A stretch of DNA of 39,802 nt from Rhizomucor pusillus (GCA_900175165.2 FWWN02000191.1:1-39802); one strand, 5' to 3'. Positions 1 to 11,229 are shown, counted from the first letter of the stretch. Translations and numbers: made by a program. The notes: generated by a model not told the origin, from the sequence alone.

Positions 1-1781
1 GTAGCGGTGGTGGCAACCACTAAAAGCCATTATATCCAAACACTGAATTGTCAGCAGGTCTGATAGGCTCCAATGTACATATATTATTACTTTAGAATAG
101 TATTTTCAAACCCAAAATAAAAAGGGCAATGTGGTCTGGAGAATCTGGGAGTCATCCGCTTGCATTTTTGGTCTAACTCGGCGTATAAACATCGCCTTGG
201 AACGCTGCGAGTTTCTAAAGAGAGCTTACAATGTCAATAGTTTGCTTATCATATTGAAGGTACTGTGCACATAAGCATATACTCCTATGGGAGAAGGAAA
301 CATTAATAACAGCTGTCAGAACGGTGTTTGAATGTGGGGTGTGGTTGGGACACAGCATCCTTACTGGTCATGCAACAAGTCATCACATAATCATCGTACA
401 GAGACGTGGCGAGTACGTACGGAAAGCTAGAAATTCATAGAAACAGAATCTCGTATCAAGTATATATACGCTATTGTAGTATTGAGGTAAAAGGAATAAG
501 GTTGAGAGTGCGAGAGAGAAAAAACACCGGGAAAGCGATCTGCCCCTTTTGGAACCGATCGCCTTTTATTCGCGGTTTTCGCGTTTTCTTCCTTGTCCAT
601 CTCTTCCCTCTGGATTGGTCAAGGTAAATGTCCATGAAAAGCGATAACGGGTAGCTGTTTTCTGGCTCTGATCATCTACCTAGATAGGATAAGAACAAAG
701 CACCATCGGATCCTGACCGTCTTCTGGGTTACATCCCCAGTCAGGTGTACACCGGTACAAGCGTTAAGTACCTCAGCTTGCTCTTAAGATCAGGCTGGGC
801 CTCTCCGGTGTTGGTTTTCTGTGGTACTGTATTGGATATTATTTGGTCTACAGCAAGATATCCCATCTACTTTTGCCTATGCTCTCCAAAGCTGGTAGAC
901 TTAATGGCCCCTCCTTTTGGCGGGCTGTTGAGCGCCTCCGAGCAAGTTGGCTTGTTGACGGTTGCTGTGGCCAGCTTCAGCACTCCAAGTCAACAAGTTA
1001 TATCTTGCCCGGGTGGTGAGGACTGGCCAGAGTGAATCGAGATTTTATTGTCAATGACGAAAAGCGAGCACGCGCTGATTTCAGCTTATTGCTCTCGCAC
1101 GATCCGAATGCGGGGAACTAGAAAAACCTTATTATGGGAATAAGGAAAAAGGTAGTGACGAAGGGAAATGGTGCAAAGAGATCGGGACTGGCCAGTGCAG
1201 CCTCCTCGTTGGTGGTCCCTGGATACATCGTCGCCATTGTTGACGTGAACTGAACGGCACTGTTTGTCTCTAAAGCTTGAAAATAAAGATGAATAAAAGT
1301 CTTATGCAAATGAATATCGATCCGCTGCTGTCCTGTTTTCAAAACTGTTATGCATCTTCCATGCGAATCATTGTAAAAAGCTGGAGGAATGTCATAAAAT
1401 ATCTGCTTTTATTGACTCTTTTGCTTTCTCTGTGTATTAGATCGCGAGATACATACAATCTTCCGCATAAAAACCGATCAGAAAATGTAGAGGAGACGCA
1501 AAGCGCTATATAATACATAAGCAAAATGGTCAGGGCAAGAAGCCATTCCAAGATAGTCTGGACATGTAAGAGTAAGGCAACAATGCACTGAAGGAGAGGC
1601 CAGGGAAAAGGATAAAAAAGAACATGGGCATATACATATTGATTGGGGGATATTCTTAAGCATAAAAACTTGTTGGCATTCTTGCTGAGCATACAAGACT
1701 GTCGTTGATCTTTGTTTTGCAAACGTCTAGGCAGGAATAAGCAAGTATTGAAAGGACTTAGGACGCTGCGTTGTTCCTAAA
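1..1781. other. No recognised gene; downstream flank of the LONRF-like gene
   Basis: I see no coding region I can support here. The longest open frames, for example 1348-1722 on the minus strand and 745-1035 on the plus strand, have low-complexity or arbitrary translations with no family resemblance and no coherent splice partners. The right end should hold the 3' UTR of the minus-strand LONRF-like gene that stops at 1782. The left edge could hold the end of a neighbouring gene lying outside the window. Confidence 0.5.
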
Positions 1782-3158
1782 TTACTCGTGACGTAGACCT
1801 TGCTGGAGGCACACGGTGGAGATAGCCTGGATAGCATCACTGCGAAGTCGAGTCCACGACCCCTCTAGCTGACGGATCCATGACAAAATAAGCGACAACC
1901 GCGCAGAGATACCCCTCGTCCGCAACAGAGTGTATCGATTCGATGCACTGAGAGGCAAAACTGTGGCTGCCCACCAACTTAGTGCGTTAGGGTTCCTTGG
2001 TAACGGGAGCTGACCGTGAGCCGCTTCAGCTTTGGACAGCCAGTCTGGTCCCAAAAGTCCGGTGACATTGGTGTGCAACGTTGACGTCGGAGCATGGGCG
2101 GCCAAATCTCGCATAAAGCAATAAATATCGATTGCCATGCCACGGATGATATCCTGCTCATCACTGTCGTCGCTGCTGATGGCGGTACGAAAATTTGAGG
2201 AAACAGCGTATGCAATTTCAATCAGATTGTCTTCCGGAATGATCGTAATGTCAGCGCTAACCTCTCCTTGATTTCGGTGATAGTAACGATTTACGATGAA
2301 TCGATCGAGTCCAACAACTTCCAGAGCTATCGCGCCATCCATGTGATGCTCCACAGCTGCAATGCGCGCTAGTGTACCAACCTTCGCTAGTTCTCTGCCA
2401 TTGAATCGACTGACTGTAGCTAGGCAAAGATCATTGTAGCGATCAATTGGTTGCGTTGGAAACGGGCGTGGTGCTTGGGGTGGAAAGGTGAATCTAGCGC
2501 GTTGATTGGGGACAAGTACCGTAGTCCCCGTATCGAAGATCGAAATATTGGATTCGTAAATTTCTTTCGGCGTTTCATCGGTGCCTTGTTCTTGTTGCAA
2601 CTGCTGTGCAATGGAATCAAGTATCTTGTTCGGTGCAAGTTCCTTTAGCCTGTGGAACCTAGGAAGTGGCAACATGCACGGATGACACTTGTTTGCCTCG
2701 ATTTTCATACTGAGCACGCAGATTCTACAGAACGTATGTCCACAGTGGATGGTCACAGGGTCTTGCACGGTTCCTTTGCAATACTGGCAGATTAGAAGGT
2801 TCTGCAAAGCCGTCTGGAACAGATCAACTTCTTGAACAGCAAAGTAGTCAGCTGGGTCGATATCACTAGACGATGACGATGATGATGACGAATAGGCCGG
2901 TGACAACGGCGGCAGAAACCTCGCAAGCAGAACTGTCAGGTTGCTAACAACAATGTCGTTCTTTATAGCTCGTCCAAAAAGGTGATATGATTCTGTGCAT
3001 CCTGGAATAGGGCATACGAATGTATCGTGCGCTGCAGGAGATCGATCCGGAAGGCAGTTGCGACATACAGTGAAGCCGCAGGATAGCGTAATGGGCTCCA
3101 AAAGTTGGAAGCGACAAACTGGACACTGTAAGGAATCGAGTAGTTGGGATGTAATCAT
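1782..3158 (-). CDS. LONRF-like RING / LON-domain protein
   Basis: Single-exon gene, 458 aa. Proteins of this type (LONRF family) combine RING fingers with a Lon substrate-binding domain and are thought to act as E3 ubiquitin ligases. Seen here: an N-terminal RING-like cluster (C12, C15, C27, C32, C35, C49, C54) in which the usual His of the CGH motif is Phe29; a Ser-run linker near residues 90-98; a complete second RING (C124, C127, C139, H141, C144, C147, C158, C161); and a LON-type region from about residue 200 to the end, with the 'RYNDLC' and 'GTLARI' motifs. The TPR repeats found between RINGs in animal LONRFs are absent. The start is the first ATG of the frame and sits just before RING1. 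The Oca6-like gene lies upstream on the same strand. Family assignment is firm; substrates are unknown. Confidence 0.88.
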   Translation of the reverse strand: MITSQLLDSLQCPVCRFQLLEPITLSCGFTVCRNCLPDRSPAAHDTFVCPIPGCTESYHLFGRAIKNDIVVSNLTVLLARFLPPLSPAYSSSSSSSSSDIDPADYFAVQEVDLFQTALQNLLICQYCKGTVQDPVTIHCGHTFCRICVLSMKIEANKCHPCMLPLPRFHRLKELAPNKILDSIAQQLQQEQGTDETPKEIYESNISIFDTGTTVLVPNQRARFTFPPQAPRPFPTQPIDRYNDLCLATVSRFNGRELAKVGTLARIAAVEHHMDGAIALEVVGLDRFIVNRYYHRNQGEVSADITIIPEDNLIEIAYAVSSNFRTAISSDDSDEQDIIRGMAIDIYCFMRDLAAHAPTSTLHTNVTGLLGPDWLSKAEAAHGQLPLPRNPNALSWWAATVLPLSASNRYTLLRTRGISARLSLILSWIRQLEGSWTRLRSDAIQAISTVCLQQGLRHE

Positions 3159-3724
3159 AGTAAGAAATGGTTAAGAGAAGTTATAAAGGATAATAATGCG
3201 ATCATGAACGTAAATAAGTTCTGTGAATGTTTCTTATAAGCAAGCTGCATGATCCCTTGGACAAATGATCGGGATATAAAGGCATCTCACCGATGAAGAC
3301 AATTTCTGGTTTGAATGCGGACTTGCCTTTTTCGATGCTGCCATGGGTCGAATAACCAATACACGCTATCTACCACGGTTCTACGTCTCTTTCTTTCAGA
3401 TTCGTCGATCGTATCCCCTTATTGGTTGTATTCTTCTGCCACAATCGTAGATCGAACTAGGGCAAATTCAGGGCTGCAGTTGCTCTCTTGATATAAACCA
3501 ACATTACATAGGTTAGTCTACTTCTGCGACATCTCTTTTCGATGGCTTCTAGATGGACCTTTTCAACGAAGTTAACTGAACACTATCTTTGCAATGATTG
3601 CGATGTGAGTAACAGAGGATATCTATGCTGCAATGTTCTAGATCAGTATAATAAATACTCAACATTGGTGAGACGTTCGATTATTTGTATATTTTATGTA
3701 CAAGTCCGGATATATTTACAGATG
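3159..3724. other. Intergenic: LONRF-like promoter and Oca6-like 3' flank
   Basis: Both neighbours are on the minus strand, so this stretch should hold the 3' UTR of the Oca6-like gene (right) and the promoter of the LONRF-like gene (left). I see no supportable coding region, repeat or RNA gene. Confidence 0.5.
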
Positions 3725-5060
3725 CTAATCACCCAAACCTTCAAGTGCTAATGCTTCGAGAGTCCTGCTGATAGGCTCCATTTCTTCTTCTTCGTTTGGA
3801 GCCTGATTATCTCCTTTTTGGTCCCTGTAGTAACTTCTTTGCCGTCCAGACTCGTCTTGGCCCAGGCGACTCTGATATTCGAGTTGATCCAGTCCGTCCA
3901 TCATGACACCGTCCACATCCACGTCCACTTCCACTAAATATTGGTCTTTGGCCGGTTTCTGTTCCACAGCATGTTCTTCTTCTTGTTCGATATCCTCGTT
4001 TGCGTCTACAGAGCCTGCAGCGTCGGACCCAGCCCGAGACGACAGCTTCCGTTGATGGGCATCATATGATTGCGCCGCACAGTCGCTAACGCTATCATTC
4101 ACGGTGGATGATGACTGCGTTGATGCCCTGTGTCTTGCAGTAGATGGCTCTAAAAAGTTATCCAGCAAATCTACAAGAAAACAGCATTAATAAGAAAATG
4201 GTAATTTTGGTAGCCTTCCTTTTCCTGCGCTTACCGTTCTTTCGTTTCTTGTACATTTCTTCCTTTTCACGCTCCAGTTTCTCTTTACGTTCCTTCAATT
4301 CACGTTCCTCTTCTGTCATCATTTCAGGATTTAAGAACTTGAGACGCAAGCATGAATGCTTTCTAAATGACACTTGACCGCCCCACAACCAGACCGGTAT
4401 TGTTGCTGGGATAGTGATCTCAAAGTTCTTAAAGTTCTCCACAAACTCAAACTCTTCGGCCGCGATGACACCGGTGTGCAAATATCTATCAGCAAAGTTA
4501 TCAGTTGAATGTGTTGCATGTTAATGATTCTCTTAAAGTACCTTGAAAATTCGCTCATAGCGCTAGAAACGCTCCACATCTGAAGCTTTCGAAGGCATGC
4601 AACAACAAGCCCGGTCACATCGGCACCATCCAAGCAATGTAGATACAACGGATGATTTGCAGGATCGATAATTATCTGTTCATTCGACGATCGTTACTAT
4701 GTGTTCCATACCACTTGATGCAATACATACCTGCAGCACCATGAGTGTCTTGCTGTAACTCAGTGGGATATTGTCTTCCCTCATCTTGTCAACTTTAAAG
4801 TGTAACAAGGTAATATCCTGCTGTGCACAGAACTCCTGCACTTCGGGCAGAAGCGGATCCGGGATCAGGGAAACGATCGTTTTTAATCGTAACCTTAGCA
4901 GAAAATCATGAGGAATAGTTGCCGAGTGCCAGTGTGTGCATAACGCATACCTCTTTAGAAATCGCAGATTACGTGGTTTCGGGTAGCCGCCTCTAAACAA
5001 CCGCTCCTCGACAATGGCATATCGGAATGGGGGTATCAAATGAGGTAGCGTGCCAGGCAT
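3725..5060 (-). CDS. Oca6-like tyrosine-phosphatase-fold protein (probable pseudophosphatase)
   Basis: Five exons: 5060-4951, 4893-4731, 4675-4542, 4485-4235, 4170-3725; 367 aa. It resembles the Siw14/Oca family of atypical dual-specificity phosphatases, closest to yeast Oca6 ('PPFRYAIVEERLFRGGYP', 'LRLKTIVSL', 'YLHCLDGADVTGLVVACLRK'). The P-loop keeps the Cys (HC) but has no Arg at the CX5R position (C-L-D-G-A-D-V), so catalysis is unlikely; Oca6 also has a degenerate loop. Downstream are a charged Lys/Glu coiled segment and an acidic, probably disordered tail absent from the short yeast protein. The start is the first ATG after an in-frame stop; the frame stays open a little further, from a TTG at 5126. 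The first intron (57 nt) has no in-frame stop, so it could be retained. Confidence 0.83.
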
Positions 5061-5779
5061 ATCAGGTATGTGTGAGCTGGGAGGAGGGAACAATGGTGCT
5101 CTGCTGAGGCCAATTTTTCCTGTCAAGGTCAGCCTCTTTCATCTTACATTGTGATTTCCTCTCGTATGAAACCATATAGATGTCTTAAATGCTATTGCAG
5201 GAAACGTATTCAGTAACGTAAAACCATATAGATGTCTTAAATGCTATTGCAGGAAACGTATTCAGTAACGTAAGGGTTCATGACTGAACACAGGATATTG
5301 GAGTTATTTGCCATATGGCACATAATCCAAGGAAATTGCAAGAGAATACAGCTCTAGAATACGAAGCATGGGAACTACTGAGTCCTCCATATGTAGGCTG
5401 TTTGCAACGAATTGACTCTGCTGTGAAGCTGTGATACAACTAATGTTGATCTGCAAATATCTACAGTCCACTCTATTATCTGCCTCAATTGGGACTTTAT
5501 TCCCTTATGTCGCTCGCGCTTATCTGATCGAATCACTAAGCACAGGTTCAAGTCTCTTTTCTGATATATCCCGTACCGGATGCTGGATGCTTTCGATCTA
5601 TTACTACTATACATCCATTCTTCATATTCCTCGTCCATCCATCCAATTCAATGTCTATAGAAAGTAGGCATTTGAGGTTAGCGCGCAGATACCGGTGCGC
5701 CCGCAAAACCGCCCGACGATAAATTAGTTGTTGTGGGTACGAGTGGACACAACACCGCATCCTATCCACTAGTACAGCA
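5061..5779. promoter_or_regulatory. Divergent intergenic region between the Oca6-like and PP2C genes
   Basis: This 719-bp region separates two start codons facing away from each other, so it should hold both promoters. It contains a perfect 52-bp tandem duplication (listed separately). I see no further coding sequence that I can support. Confidence 0.5.
5169..5272. repeat. Perfect tandem duplication, 2 x 52 bp
   Basis: Copies at 5169-5220 and 5221-5272 are identical and head-to-tail; each begins AAACCATATAGATG and ends CAGTAACGTA. The repeat starts 109 bp upstream of the Oca6-like ATG, on the side facing the PP2C gene. Zero divergence points to a recent duplication or an assembly artefact. 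Confidence 0.97.
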
Positions 5780-7439
5780 ATGTCAGCCCGAGTATTAACA
5801 TTAGCAGCAACGGGTGTAGGCCTTGCCGGTGGTGGGTACGTGTACCTCACAAGGCAACAACCAACCCCTCTTCAAAAGCATCCTGGAGGAGGCCAAGGAC
5901 AGCCGCAGCAGCAACCTTGCGATCCACGGCCATACAAGCTATTGACACCTAGCGAGATTGATGAACGATTGACCTCGGGGCAGTTTGTAAGCCGAACCAA
6001 CCTAGCGCGCGTCCAACGGGTATTCACGAACCGTTTACCCTCAAACGAACCGGTGGAAGACAACTATAGTGTCAATACTTTTGAAGATAAGCTAATTGCT
6101 GGTGTCTACGATGGTAACAGAATAAGCATTTTTACGGCGTGGAACACGCAGATCCTGAAGGCATATCACTTTCTAGGTCACATTGGACCCCATTGCTCAT
6201 GTCTTATCAAGACACAGTTACCCATCTACGTTGCACGGCAATTGCGAGCGAGTCAAGCAAAGACGCCAGACGCGGTGCAGGACGCGATATCATCTGCATT
6301 TGAAACACTGGATCAAGATATCCAGCAGCGGTTTTATGATTTGTTTCCAAGGAATGTTCGCCGGTGCACTGAGCAAGATATTCGAGATGCTGTTACTAAA
6401 CACCCTGATCCAAAGTATGCCGACTTGATTATCAAGGAAGCGATTACCGGATCGTGTGCCTGCGTAGTCTATTTGGACGGCGATGACTTGTATGCTGCAA
6501 ACACGGGTGATTCTCGTGTAGTGAGTAAGTGGCATAAGCTGAATGTTTACAATCGAATATTCTGCTAATCAAGCAAACTATAGTTATCAGACAGGAGGAG
6601 GATGGTACCTGGACAGGACGACGTCTCGTGGAAGAACAATCACCTGCACGCCCTGAATGGAAAGCACATATGATTGCACAACATCCACCGGATGAAGCTG
6701 AAAATATCATTATGCGAAACCGCATTTTCGGTCTAATTGCTGTTGGTGGATGTAAGATTGAGACATCGTCATCAAATTGCCTATTAAAGATTTACTAATT
6801 ATTTGGTTAGCATTCGGAGACATCATGTACAAAGTCCCCAAGGAATACCAGATGAAAGTATTCCCATATATCCCTTACGAGACCTACAACATGTTTGCGA
6901 GATATCACCACCGCATTGTCGCACATTACCGCAGCCCTCCGTATCTGTATTCAAAGCCTCTAGTCAGCCATCACAAGCTCCAGAAGGGAGATAAATACGT
7001 TGTCCTGGGTACTGATGGATTGTGGGACGAGTTGTGTTGGGACAGCGTCCGTAGTACAAATGGCGACCAGGTTGCAGCCGATATTATGAGTTCATGGTCA
7101 GACGAGAATACCAAGGATAAAAACGCTGCTACGCATTTGCTTCGTCAATCCTTGCTGTACGATGTAGTGTACAAGAACGTCGGCGAAAAGATGCCACCTT
7201 CAGATACAGTCATGGAAATGTCAAAACGCTTGACAAGAACACCTTCAAGGCGTTATCGCGACGATATTACAATTACAGTCATTGAATTGAATGATGAACC
7301 TAATAAGGCCACGGCTTACACCAGCCAAGATGATGCAGGCTCAGTAATGGTACCTCAGGAAGTGGATGCATCCGTACCAAGACTGGTCACGCCGCGTAAG
7401 GAAAGCTGGTACTCTGGATGGATTTGGTCTCGTATGTAG
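5780..7439 (+). CDS. Mitochondrial PP2C phosphatase, Ptc5 / pyruvate dehydrogenase phosphatase type
   Basis: Four exons: 5780-6113, 6177-6524, 6584-6751, 6811-7439; 492 aa. Metal-dependent Ser/Thr phosphatase of the PPM/PP2C family. It most resembles fungal Ptc5, which dephosphorylates the E1 subunit of pyruvate dehydrogenase in mitochondria. The N-terminus has a short hydrophobic Gly/Ala segment followed by 'YLTRQQP', compatible with mitochondrial targeting or anchoring. PP2C motifs in order: 'YDGHIG' (metal-binding Asp; the codons are joined across intron 1), 'ANTGDSRVV', 'GGSFGD' (joined across intron 3), 'GTDGLWDEL', and 'RDDITITVIEL' near the C-terminus. Intron 1 is 63 nt without an in-frame stop, so retention would insert 21 residues between the Gly and His of the catalytic motif. 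The family is firm; the Ptc5 assignment rests on motif and length similarity. Confidence 0.9.
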
Positions 7440-7870
7440 TATGTGTGTAGAAGACATTTTCTGTTTCTAGCTAGCAAAGTCATTATTTTGCCTCGGCAGC
7501 CTAAACCTGTGTACTCTTCAATCATCGTCATCACATGGCCAGCCTTTTCCAAAGCGTGGTAACTGCCCGGTTGAAACGAACCTTTAGAGTTGTTTGTTGA
7601 AAGAGAGGATGGAAATTATGCATGACTGTTGTGAATATTCGGGCGATATTATCAAGTAGAGGTAGGTATCTTGAAACTTTGTTCGGGTTTACTGCGATAA
7701 GTCTGATGGCAATCGAGTGAAGATACGATATAAGCAATTGGTAAAAAAAGCAAACTGGGTTGGTAGAGTGTGCCTCAGATGATCCAAGGGAAAGTCAATA
7801 ATTATTCTTCAAAGGCTTGGACATCATTTTGTCTTACCCCTTTTCTTTTTTAAACGGCCACTGAATGTGA
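7440..7870. other. Intergenic: PP2C 3' flank and transcription-factor promoter
   Basis: Lies between two plus-strand genes. I see no supportable gene or repeat. It should contain the PP2C terminator and the upstream region of the Zn2Cys6 gene; no clear TATA or operator is evident. Confidence 0.5.
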
Positions 7871-10800
7871 ATGAACCCGTCCGATCGATCCAAGGATAAG
7901 CGATCTAGGATCGCTCGAGCCTGGTAATTTTACAACGAACTGCTATCTTTCATACAGTATGCTTACGACTCAGATCAACTATTCAGCGATCTATGCCGAC
8001 GAAAGAAAGTAAAGTGCCATTTCAGGCCGGGTGAACCTTGTTTCAATTGCATAACGTATGGAGAGAAATGTATCTTTCAGTCAGAGTAAGTTTTTAAGAG
8101 GGGACTGGGTATATGTCATAGACGCTAACAATATCTTTTTGCTAGGACGAAGAAAAGAGGACCACCGAAGGGGTAATAAATTTAAATCAATGCATTATGG
8201 GAGGAAGGATGACCAACGCAGTAGTAATTCCGGCATAGATACGTCGAAGAGCTCGAGCATAAAATACAGCAAACAGAAAGACTCATACAACAGAAAACGG
8301 GCAGAGACAACATCGATGAGCTTCTGGAAGAAATCGATGTAGCGAAAGCCAAGAAGAGGAAAATGAAAGAAGAACAGAGGATAATGCGACGCGCTGATTC
8401 CCCATCTTACCGCACGTTTACGGATCTCGATGCGCTGCATTCTCGTGAATGGCCGCCTGGAATATCCTACGACAGCGTTTTTTATCTGGGGGACCTGGAA
8501 GGATGGCAGTTCTTTTCGCATAAACTGCCGCTGGATGAGCAACGAGATGTGAAATGGAAGGGTCACTATATCCGCAAATTCGGCGACAGAGTTGTTCTGG
8601 TGGCGGATGACGGCAAGAAAAACCCATCTGGAACCAAGGTACCTGGGTTGCAATGGATGCAGCCAGCTGCGAGACCAAAGGGTATCCATCAGTACATATA
8701 CTGGGTGGCCGGCATCGACCAGCATACAAGTTCAAGGCTGTTGAAAATGTAAAAGTCCTACAAAAGAATGGAGATATTTATACTAACAGCAGGCTTACAT
8801 TTGTAACTTTAGATATTTTGCCAATATCCATCCTATCCTTCCAGTCATCAACAAGCGAGAATTCTTGAGACAGTATCGCGATATATCTGATGCATATCCT
8901 ACTGGCGAACTGTTAAATGCCATGTTTGGAGCCGCAGCTCGATTTGCCGAGTGCGAACAGCTCGATCCCGAACGAGTGAAGATGATACCGCCTGATGCAC
9001 GCTGGGATGTTCCTGTTGGCTGGAGTGACCATTTTTTTGATCAAGCGCAGAATATTATTACGAGAAGCGCAAATCATCCAACTATATCAAAAATACAAGC
9101 GATCGTTCTGACGCACAACCAAAGAGGCGATATTGATTCAAAGTCATCGGCATGCTGGCTCATGGGTGGATTGGTACGTCGAAAACGCCAATGTGCTTTA
9201 CAATTCAATAATTTAACACAAATTTTCTTAGGCTATAAGACTCGTAAGTATTGATAAAATTAGATTGCTCGAATGAGTGACCAGGACAACAAACATTTCT
9301 TTGAAAATTAGGCACAAGGACTTGGACTAAATAGGAACTGCGACGATTGGGATATACCAGATCGCGAGAAGCAGGTCAGGAAACGAGTGTGGTGGGCGCT
9401 CTATGCTTGCGATCGATTCCAGTCTGCGCTGCATGGACGACCGCTGGGAATACGGGATGAGGTCTGTTTACTGAAAGAAAATTACATGTATACAAGCAAC
9501 TCTATTTAACAAGTGGTTTAGGACAATGATGTGGGATATCCGGATATCCATGCTAATTACAATGAAGTGATGGATATACCTGTAGAAGATGACGAAGACT
9601 GGGAGGGTCCTCGCTTCCCATCATGCACGGCTGTGCCTAGTTGCACAAACGGGCAGGTTCCAATATACCAGCTTTTTGTCCAATTTGTCAAACTGTCCGA
9701 GATTCTTGGAACGCTGTTGCAAGGATTATACACTGCCAAGGGCCAAGAGCGCAGCTATCATCACGGGAGCGACAGTCTTGTTGCACAGTTGGATCAGAAG
9801 CTGACAAGGTGGCGCTTTGAGTTCCCGGAAGCTTTGAAGCGAGCAAACTTGCCCGATCTAGACGACAAGACTGGACGGTTTGCACCCGTTGTAGCTTCGA
9901 CGCTGCTGTTTTACTTTACATCCTTGATCCTTTTACACCGACCATTTATCCGACCACTGCTGCCAGTTTCTGAAACCAACCACCAAAGTGACCGGAATCC
10001 ATCGTATTCATCTTTCCGCATATGCACCAGCGCTGCGAGTCTCGGGATTCACCTCGCTTCAAAGATGACGGTTCATGATTTTCTGCTGACTCCTTATTCA
10101 TTCAGCTTATACCCTTTACTGCAATGCTGCTTGATCCACATGTATAATACACGAAATCCGGATCATAAAATATCTACTGCTGCTAAAGCCGACCTCGAGA
10201 CGGGCATCGCATTGGTGAATCGGATACACAAAATGTCAAGTACTGCCCAGCGGCTGCAAATGTTGCTGCAGGACGTGATGGATAACAAGAACATTGATGT
10301 CACGTCTACGCCGAGTGAAATATATGCGCTTCACCGTGATCTGGCGAATGGGAAACGGACACCCGAGACAACGAACGTTGCGGATATATCTTTGGAGGAA
10401 ATGCTCCAGAAACAGCAGCAATGCAGGCAGAAACGCGGCGATGCTTGGCTTTCAGGATTCTTGAATCCCTCCGAAGCACTGTCAATCCATCCAGACCAGG
10501 AAGCTTTTACCCTGCAGCAGTTTGGTTTCGAGCCGACGGCATCCTCTGGCATAGATACTTCCCCCTTCTTGTTAACAACGCCTGCAACGATCGTTCCACC
10601 ACCGATTAATATGTACAACAGCAGTGGCAGCAGCATCGTTTCTGCTGAGCAGCACGACACCGCAGATCCTACTGCTGCTGCCGCCACTGCTACTGCCACC
10701 ACTGTGCAAGAGCTAGCAAATTTAGCTTTTACACAGCAAAGCCAAGTCAACAGCAGCAACGACGGAAGCATAGAAAATAATATTTTTCGGAACAACCCTG

Positions 10801-10886
10801 ATAATCCTTTCTGGGGCGTTCCAGCGTCCTTTGACTGCACCGAATGGACAGAATGGAACGAGAGAACAGAGAATCAATGGCTGTGA
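7871..10886 (+). CDS. Zn2Cys6 fungal-specific transcription factor
   Basis: Eight exons: 7871-7923, 7987-8085, 8146-8172, 8239-8748, 8813-9173, 9232-9243, 9312-9461, 9522-10886; 858 aa. Nuclear DNA-binding regulator. The binuclear zinc cluster is C18, C21, C28, C36, C39, C46 (C-x2-C-x6-C-x7-C-x2-C-x6-C). The first Cys codon is split by intron 1, which makes the start and first exon secure. A 'KKRGPPKGYVEEL' linker leads into a coiled dimerisation helix. The middle carries the fungal transcription-factor domain ('IYFANIHPILPV', 'AIRLAQGLGLNRN', 'VWWALYACDRF'). Exon 6 is only 12 nt and encodes 'AIRL' inside a conserved helix. The tail is Ala/Thr/Gln-rich and ends in a Trp/acidic stretch ('EWTEWNERTENQW') that could be an activation domain. 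The regulated pathway cannot be told from the sequence. Confidence 0.92.
9232..9243 (+). other. 12-nt micro-exon of the Zn2Cys6 gene
   Basis: The bases GCTATAAGACTC encode Ala-Ile-Arg-Leu. They are flanked by a 58-nt intron ending TTCTTAG and a 68-nt intron beginning GTAAGTATTG. Including the exon restores the family motif 'AIRLAQGLGLNRN'; skipping it keeps the frame but removes one helical turn. Confidence 0.85.
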
Positions 10887-11229
10887 TCACTGAAAATTCG
10901 AAAACTTACATGTACATATCCTTTTATATAAACAAGTAATCGAGGTTTGCAAAGGAGAAGAGAAAAACATGAGAAGGTACTCTTGGCCCTGTGTTATCTT
11001 TTTATCATCTCACAGATCAGAGAAGGACATATCGAGGCCAAGTCAACAAAAGCATCTTTGATCGTCACAGATAATATAACCAGTCTGGAAGGAAATAATA
11101 AATGCACATTTGAAGGTACATGCTCGTTTACAAGACATTGTGAGCATATGGTCAGAAATCGTGTTTAATTTGAGAAAGGACAAGGAATAAAAGACTACTT
11201 TTTTTGTGAGAGCCGTTCCTTCTCGTTGC
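10887..11229. other. Convergent intergenic region
   Basis: Shared 3' flank of the plus-strand Zn2Cys6 gene and the minus-strand RRM gene. An AATAAA at 11186-11191 on the plus strand is a candidate poly(A) signal. No coding sequence is supportable. Confidence 0.45.

Noticed and set aside
745..1035. 96-codon open frame on the plus strand
   Set aside because: No ATG (starts at GTG), no family resemblance, no neighbouring exons.
1348..1722. 124-codon open frame on the minus strand
   Set aside because: Hydrophobic, arbitrary translation with no motif, no splice context and other overlapping open frames; treated as chance.
10331..10840. 169-codon antisense open frame inside the Zn2Cys6 gene
   Set aside because: Shadow of Ala/Thr/Gln-rich codons on the opposite strand.
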